Part shown: piece by piece, positions 1 through 3,463 of the stretch | Numbering within the stretch: position 1 is the stretch's first letter | Layout of the letters: each line of letters opens with the position of its first letter | Origin: Tissierellia bacterium | GTDB lineage: Bacteria > Bacillota_A > Clostridia > Tissierellales > Peptoniphilaceae | Assembly (NCBI GenBank): GCA_012728775.1 | Contig: JAAYEN010000210.1 | Location: 1 to 5,135 of the forward strand | DNA: 5,135 nucleotides | Reading direction: 5' to 3' | The notes under the pieces: model-generated | What the model was told of the DNA's origin: nothing | Seen by the model: only the letters and a program-made list of their open reading frames with translations | The model's database searches: none | Translations under genes and position numbers: made by a program

Positions 1-357
1 GATTTTAAAACCTTTGAATTTACGAGAAAATATGAAAAAAAATTAGTGGAAACTTCCTACACTAGAGTAAATGTATCTAAAGGAATAGTAGTAACCATGG
101 ACCGATTATGGATTGAAGTAATTGAAGAAGATATGAGAAATATCGAAATCGAACCAGCTTACAAGGCACTTTTCACTTTACTAGACAGGGAAGAATATAT
201 AGGAGAAACTATAAATTCCGTAGAATTATGCTACTATTTTAATCCTGAAGAACAAGGAATCTTAGAAGATAATACAAGAGCTGAACGAGGAAGAGCTATA
301 CCAGGATGGAGAATAGGCTTTAAAAGTGGCAGTGCTCTAATTGTGGATAACTATTAA
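1..357 (+). CDS. C-terminal part of a possible YycI-like two-component system regulatory protein (5' end outside window)
   Basis: The reading frame is open from the first base and stops at TAA 355-357, so this is the last 118 residues of a gene beginning upstream. The in-frame GTG at 46 has no ribosome binding site in front of it and should not be taken as the start. The tail contains VELCYYFNP followed by AIPGWRIGFKSGSALIVDNY. From family knowledge, YycI and related extracytoplasmic proteins often end in a similar pattern, an 'LGYY'-like strand, then a 'PAWRI'-like strand, then a short strand with a G and hydrophobic residues. YycI proteins are membrane-anchored partners of the WalK (YycG) sensor kinase. 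The match rests on this short pattern only. The usual downstream neighbour of walI, a metallo-beta-lactamase gene (walJ), is absent; an XRE regulator follows instead. It could be another extracytoplasmic protein with a similar fold. Confidence 0.5.
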   Translation, partial: DFKTFEFTRKYEKKLVETSYTRVNVSKGIVVTMDRLWIEVIEEDMRNIEIEPAYKALFTLLDREEYIGETINSVELCYYFNPEEQGILEDNTRAERGRAIPGWRIGFKSGSALIVDNY

Positions 358-377
358 TTTCTGTGGAGAACTTTCAT

Positions 378-400
378 TCAACTGGTAGTTGATATTTTTA
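378..400 (+). terminator. Weak intrinsic terminator candidate after the YycI-like gene
   Basis: TCAACT (378-383) and AGTTGA (387-392) form a perfect 6-bp stem with a 3-base GGT loop, followed at once by TATTTTTA. It lies 21 bases after the stop at 357, where a terminator would be expected. The stem is short with only two G-C pairs and the T run is interrupted, so termination may be partial or absent. Confidence 0.35.
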
Positions 401-402
401 AC

Positions 403-417
403 GATAATTCAATTATC
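403..417. promoter_or_regulatory. Perfect 15-bp palindrome, candidate operator for the XRE regulator
   Basis: GATAATT (403-409) and AATTATC (411-417) are exact reverse complements around a single central C (410). The site ends 6 bases before the proposed -35 box at 424 and about 60 bases before the XRE start codon. XRE-family dimers commonly bind short palindromes near their own promoters, so an autoregulatory operator is a reasonable inference. No binding evidence is visible in the sequence, and A+T-rich DNA yields such palindromes by chance more often than balanced DNA. Confidence 0.4.
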
Positions 418-423
418 CCTCCA

Positions 424-452
424 TTGGAAATATTTTCTTTCCAAATTAAAAT
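424..452 (+). promoter_or_regulatory. Candidate sigma-A promoter for the XRE/TPR gene, overlapped by an inverted repeat
   Basis: TTGGAA (424-429) and TAAAAT (447-452) match 4/6 and 5/6 of the -35 and -10 consensus, with a 17-base spacer, and lie 24 bases upstream of the start codon at 477. The same DNA holds a 7-bp inverted repeat, TTGGAAA (424-430) and TTTCCAA (438-444), with a 7-base loop. This repeat covers the -35 box and most of the spacer, which would suit a repressor site. It is not a convincing terminator because no T run follows it. Confidence 0.5.
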
Positions 453-476
453 ACAATTAAGAAAGGAAGGGATTTT

Positions 477-1502
477 ATGAATTTACAAATCGGAGAACAA
501 ATAAAAATTGGAAGAATTAAAAAAGGCTGGACCCAGCAAGAATTAGCGATTTCTCTAGGTGTGACTACCCAAGCAGTAAGCAAATGGGAAACAGAAAGCT
601 CTTATCCTGATATAACTATGCTGCCTATAATTGCTAGAAGCCTAAACGTCTCCATAGACCAACTAATGAACTTCAATCCTGATTTACCAGAAAAAGAAGT
701 AAAAAGAATTGTGGAAAAGGCTGTGGATAACTATGTGGAAAAGGGCTTTGAAATAGGCTATGACTATGTTAAGGATATATTAAATTTATATCCAAACAGT
801 ATCGCTCTTAAATTTTATTTAGGTAGTTTGTTTCAAGGATTTTTACTAGAAGAAAATTTATTAAAAAAAGAAAAGATACAAGAATTGTATTTAGAAAGCA
901 CAAAACTTTATGAAGAAGTTTTGGCAAGTGGACTTAGAGAGTTCGACTACAAGACTAGAATTATTTTAGTTGGAAATTATATGATGCTAAAAGAATTTGA
1001 TAAAGCAGAAAAAATGATAGATTCACTACCAGAGGATTCTCAGGACAAAGAATTTCTATATGGAAATTTATATGTTGTAACAGGAGAAAAAGAAAAAGCC
1101 AAAGAAATTCACTTAAAGAATTTAAAATATACAGGAAACAAACTATTAGCAACCATGCAAGTTTTATCTACGCTATATATAGAAGAAGATATAGACAAAG
1201 CCCTAGAGCAAATTAAGAAGGCAGTAGAGATTTCTGAAATTTTAAATTATGGCAGACATAGTGTATTACAAATATATATGAAGACCCTTATAGAAAAGGG
1301 GGATTTAGAAAAGGCCGTTGAAATATTTGAAGAGCTGGTAGACAATATTGAAAATATTGAAAAAGAATTTACTCCAGAAGAAAATTCTTCATATATAAAA
1401 TCCGTACTTTCTAAAAGCATACTATTAGATAAAGATTTAGATAAAATAAGAAGTTACGAACAAGTCAAATTAAAGGAGTTGAAACTTCAAAAATATATAT
1501 AA
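477..1502 (+). CDS. XRE-family transcriptional regulator with TPR-like C-terminal domain
   Basis: This 341-residue protein begins with a classic XRE (Cro/cI-type) helix-turn-helix at about residues 5-64. WTQQELA (18-24) is the first helix of the motif and TTQAVSKWE (30-38) is the recognition helix with the typical SKWE, followed by YPDITMLP and SIDQLM. The remaining residues, about 70-341, are predicted to be almost all helical and amphipathic. Repeated patterns such as KGDLEKAVEIFEEL (about 275-288) and EFDKAEKMI suggest degenerate TPR-like repeats. In Firmicutes this architecture is known from regulators that sense peptides or protein partners, but no ligand can be named here. The start is supported by the purine-rich site AGGAAGG ending at 470, 6 bases before ATG. 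Residues 79-90 show a four-residue repeat, VEKA-VDNY-VEKG. The protein lacks a signal peptide and should be cytoplasmic. Likely targets are its own promoter and possibly the lipoprotein operon downstream; both are inferences. Confidence 0.88.
   Translation: MNLQIGEQIKIGRIKKGWTQQELAISLGVTTQAVSKWETESSYPDITMLPIIARSLNVSIDQLMNFNPDLPEKEVKRIVEKAVDNYVEKGFEIGYDYVKDILNLYPNSIALKFYLGSLFQGFLLEENLLKKEKIQELYLESTKLYEEVLASGLREFDYKTRIILVGNYMMLKEFDKAEKMIDSLPEDSQDKEFLYGNLYVVTGEKEKAKEIHLKNLKYTGNKLLATMQVLSTLYIEEDIDKALEQIKKAVEISEILNYGRHSVLQIYMKTLIEKGDLEKAVEIFEELVDNIENIEKEFTPEENSSYIKSVLSKSILLDKDLDKIRSYEQVKLKELKLQKYI
711..746 (+). repeat. Three tandem 12-bp units inside the XRE/TPR gene, containing DnaA-box-like 9-mers
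   Basis: Three adjacent 12-base units, GTGGAAAAGGCT, GTGGATAACTAT and GTGGAAAAGGGC, encode VEKA, VDNY and VEKG. Counting the preceding T, each unit gives a 9-mer: TGTGGAAAA (710-718), TGTGGATAA (722-730) and TGTGGAAAA (734-742). The middle one is the exact complement of the standard DnaA box TTATCCACA and the other two differ from it by one base. The repeat can be explained by a four-residue helical periodicity in the protein. Confidence 0.6.
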
Positions 1503-1565
1503 TTTATTCGAAATAAAATTGTATTTGCATAGGGGCTAAATCTCTTATCAAGAATATTAATAATT

Positions 1566-1594
1566 TTGTAAACATTTACTATTTTCTTTATGAT
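1566..1594 (+). promoter_or_regulatory. Candidate sigma-A promoter of the three-lipoprotein operon
   Basis: TTGTAA (1566-1571) and TATGAT (1589-1594) match 4/6 and 5/6 of the -35 and -10 consensus with an exact 17-base spacer, leaving a leader of about 25 bases before the ATG at 1626. TAGAAT at 1594-1599 is an alternative -10 box but has no partner at a good distance. It lies in the 123-base gap after the XRE gene, which has no strong terminator, so some readthrough from the XRE gene is also possible. Confidence 0.5.
1567..1580. promoter_or_regulatory. Candidate CcpA cre site overlapping the -35 box
   Basis: TGTAAACATTTACT agrees with the published Gram-positive cre consensus TGWAARCGYTWNCW at 13 of 14 positions. 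The single mismatch is the G of the central CG, which is usually well conserved and weakens the call. The core is also a near-palindrome, GTAAA-CA-TTTAC. A site placed across the -35 box would be expected to repress, so carbon catabolite repression of the operon is a possible inference. Confidence 0.35.
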
Positions 1595-1625
1595 AGAATT
1601 TAAACTAAGAGGATAGGTGTTTACA

Positions 1626-2852
1626 ATGAAAAAATTTAGAAACATCTTACTTTTACTTTTGGTAATCTTGATGCTTACTTCATGCAACACCCAGGAAGTA
1701 AAAACACCAGAAGAAATACATAGAGAAAAAGATTTATCAGAAGTAGAAATAACAGAAGAAGTACATGAACCGAGAGTCGAAACCATTAGAATAAAAGCTT
1801 TTGGAGACATTATGTTTCATATGCCTCAAGTTCGATATGCAAATAATTCTGACGGTACATATAATTTTTCAGAATCTTTTTCAGAAGTGACAGAATTTAT
1901 TAAAGATTCTGATTTAAGTATCGCTAATTTTGAATCAACTACTAATCCCAACAGACCATATAATGGGTTTCCCATGTTTAATTCTCCACCTGCAGTTTTT
2001 TATTATATAAAATCTGCAGGTTTTGATGTTTTATCTACCATGAATAACCATAGTTTAGATACAGGAGTTGAAGGAATCGAAACGACACTAGATGCCATAA
2101 CTGCCGCCAGTTTAAAATCCTTTGGAACCGCTAGAGTAGGAGAAGAAAAGTTTGAAATATATGATACAAAAGATATAAAAATAGGACTTTTAGCATATTC
2201 CCAATCCCTAAATGGATTGGATTCTAGACTTAATACAGATGAAAAGAAAACCATGGTAAATAGATTGGAAGAAGAAAATGTAAAAGCTGACATAGAAAAA
2301 ATGAAAGAGTTAAAGTGTGACTTGATTTTAATTTATCCCCATTGGGGAGTAGAATATCAATCTCAAATGTCTGATGCTCAAATAGAAATGGCACATAAAA
2401 TGGCGGAATGGGGAGGAGATATTATTATTGGAAATCATCCCCATGTAGTTCAGCCTACTGAAAACTACAAAACTGCAGGCGGGAGGGATTCCTTCATAGT
2501 ATATTCTTGTGGAAACTTTCTTTCCAACCAAAGAAAGGAAACCATGGACGGAGAAGAAGGTTTAAATATTAAAAATACTGAAAGATGCGAGCAAAATATC
2601 GCCTTTGAGATAGTGATTGAAAAAAACTTTAAAGAAGAAAAAACTGTTATTAAAGATGTAATACATCATCCCATGTGGGTAGGACTTCGATCAGGAGAAA
2701 AGGGACGGCGAGTAGTAAAATCTCATTTATGCGAAGAATTTTTAGAAGGGGGAAGTAAATTTGGCCAAGTAGACGATTACACTTTAAGTAGAATTAAAGA
2801 CGCCTACGATAAAACCTTAGAAACTACAAAGGCTTTAAATAAACAAGAGTAA
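1626..2852 (+). CDS. CapA-family (PGA_cap) lipoprotein, metallophosphatase-like
   Basis: This 408-residue protein starts with a type II signal peptide: MKK, a hydrophobic run at residues 7-17, and the lipobox LTSC (17-20), so Cys20 should be lipidated and the rest lie outside the membrane. An acidic linker (about 21-52) precedes a full CapA domain. Conserved motifs appear in order: GD (60-61), ANFES (100-104), NNHSLDTG (140-147), HWGVEY (239-244), GNHPHV (269-274) and YSCGNF (293-298). These Asp, Asn, Glu and His residues are the expected metal ligands of this calcineurin-like phosphoesterase fold. CapA itself takes part in poly-gamma-glutamate capsule production, but no capB or capC is present here, so the true substrate is unknown. 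YSCGNF has Cys where Leu is usual. ATG 1626 is preferred over an in-frame GTG at 1617 because the GTG lies only 4 bases from AGAGG (1608-1612) and the ATG gives the standard MKK signal peptide start. It is the first gene of the three-lipoprotein operon. Confidence 0.9.
   Translation: MKKFRNILLLLLVILMLTSCNTQEVKTPEEIHREKDLSEVEITEEVHEPRVETIRIKAFGDIMFHMPQVRYANNSDGTYNFSESFSEVTEFIKDSDLSIANFESTTNPNRPYNGFPMFNSPPAVFYYIKSAGFDVLSTMNNHSLDTGVEGIETTLDAITAASLKSFGTARVGEEKFEIYDTKDIKIGLLAYSQSLNGLDSRLNTDEKKTMVNRLEEENVKADIEKMKELKCDLILIYPHWGVEYQSQMSDAQIEMAHKMAEWGGDIIIGNHPHVVQPTENYKTAGGRDSFIVYSCGNFLSNQRKETMDGEEGLNIKNTERCEQNIAFEIVIEKNFKEEKTVIKDVIHHPMWVGLRSGEKGRRVVKSHLCEEFLEGGSKFGQVDDYTLSRIKDAYDKTLETTKALNKQE
1988..2021 (+). 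repeat. Long imperfect hairpin within the CapA-like coding region
   Basis: ACCTGCAG (1988-1995) and CTGCAGGT (2014-2021) pair perfectly, and after one T-T mismatch four more A-T pairs (1997-2000 with 2009-2012) extend the stem over an 8-base A+T loop. It falls in the codons for PPAVFYYIKSAGF. No function is implied; it may slow translation or be chance. Confidence 0.4.
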
Positions 2853-2854
2853 TT

Positions 2855-3463
2855 ATGAAAAAACTAATAACCATTTTGATTTTATTAACGCTAGTGGGAT
2901 GCAATCGAGATAAAAATATTATAGATACTGCTGAATTTGAAAATATAAAAGTAGAAATATTATCTTCTAGAGATAAATTCGGCGATGAAATTAAAATAAA
3001 AACAGATTCCCAAGAATTTATAATCGATGTAGAAGGGATGAACCCTTGGAAGGTAGACTTTTGTAACGTAGATGGAAAAGATGTGGAACTAGCCATAGGA
3101 GTTTACAAAGAAAGCCCCCATCATAAAGAAAAAGCCTTGAGATTGTTTTTATATAATATAGATTTTGAAAATGAACGCTTAAAACCCAAATTGAGAATCA
3201 GCAGACTGTATAATCCTTTGGTGGATTTTGTAATGATGGATATAGACAAAGATGGATTAGACGAGATAGTTTCCATAGAAGAAAATATTAATAAAAAGTA
3301 TCTACTATCAGGATATAATTGGACAAATTTTGCTTTTGAGAGAACTTATTCTAGTCAAGTACTGGAAGAAAAACCCATATATTCAAATAAAGAAGGAATA
3401 ATTAAACTAAAGGACAATGAGTACGAATTGTTTTTAGAAGGAGAGGAGATTAAGTGGAAATGA
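2855..3463 (+). CDS. Small lipoprotein with two FG-GAP/VCBS-like DG motifs
   Basis: This 202-residue protein has a type II signal peptide: MKK, a hydrophobic stretch, and lipobox LVGC (13-16), so it should be anchored outside the membrane through Cys16. Two segments resemble the calcium-loop strands of FG-GAP/VCBS propeller repeats. The first is NVDGKDVELAIGVYK (71-85). The second is DIDKDGLDEIVSIE (129-142), with the classic D-x-D-x-D-G-x-x-E spacing. Between them lies a segment, RLFLYN...LKPKLRISRLYNPLVDF (about 96-125), that I associate from memory with uncharacterised bacterial DG-repeat lipoproteins; I cannot confirm a named family. With only two such motifs it is too short for a full propeller, so it may be a partial propeller or need a partner. 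It starts 2 bases after the CapA-like stop, with only a weak AAGAG (2845-2849) site, which suggests translational coupling. Its stop codon overlaps the next gene. Confidence 0.65.
   Translation: MKKLITILILLTLVGCNRDKNIIDTAEFENIKVEILSSRDKFGDEIKIKTDSQEFIIDVEGMNPWKVDFCNVDGKDVELAIGVYKESPHHKEKALRLFLYNIDFENERLKPKLRISRLYNPLVDFVMMDIDKDGLDEIVSIEENINKKYLLSGYNWTNFAFERTYSSQVLEEKPIYSNKEGIIKLKDNEYELFLEGEEIKWK
3443..3448 (+). promoter_or_regulatory. Ribosome binding site of the DUF3160 gene, bearing on its start
   Basis: GAGGAG (3443-3448), preceded by AAGGAG (3438-3443), is the strongest Shine-Dalgarno site in the window and lies inside the previous gene. It is 5 bases from GTG 3454 and 11 bases from ATG 3460, both in the same frame. 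Spacing favours GTG; codon type, the ATGA overlap and the MKR signal peptide start favour ATG. The difference is two residues. Confidence 0.65.

Larger units (their letters stand above)
1566..1626. repeat. 9-bp inverted repeat flanking the operon promoter and leader
   Basis: TTGTAAACA (1566-1574) and TGTTTACAA (1618-1626) are exact reverse complements separated by 43 bases. The left arm coincides with the -35 box and the right arm with the bases just before the start codon, including its A. With transcription starting near 1600 the left arm would not be in the mRNA, so a DNA-level role such as two half-operators is more plausible than an RNA hairpin. Chance occurrence is possible. Confidence 0.4.

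Noticed and set aside
961..1152. Minus-strand open frame within the XRE/TPR gene
   Set aside because: It lies wholly inside a well-supported gene, has no ribosome binding site or recognisable motif, and its hydrophobic residues are the antisense of Lys/Glu/Asn-rich codons.
1503..1517. Hairpin TTTATT-CGA-AATAAA just after the XRE gene as a terminator
   Set aside because: The stem is made only of A-T pairs and no T run follows, so it would not be a stable intrinsic terminator.
1487..1810. Minus-strand open frame spanning the intergenic region and the CapA-like N-terminus
   Set aside because: It overlaps the promoter and signal peptide of the operon and its composition reads as antisense of A+T-rich DNA.
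2201..2220. Inverted repeat CCAATCC / GGATTGG in the CapA-like gene
   Set aside because: A 7-bp stem inside coding sequence with no T run or positional logic; similar ones occur elsewhere (for example 4347-4366).
2516..2537. Perfect inverted repeat CTTTCTTT / AAAGAAAG in the CapA-like gene
   Set aside because: Mostly A-T pairs over a 6-base loop, encoding the conserved region after YSCGNF; short repeats of this size recur across the window and are expected by chance.
1626..2852. Calling the gene capA and the locus a poly-gamma-glutamate capsule operon
   Set aside because: Domain family fits, but no capB, capC or capE is adjacent in the window and the neighbours are a DG-motif lipoprotein and DUF3160.
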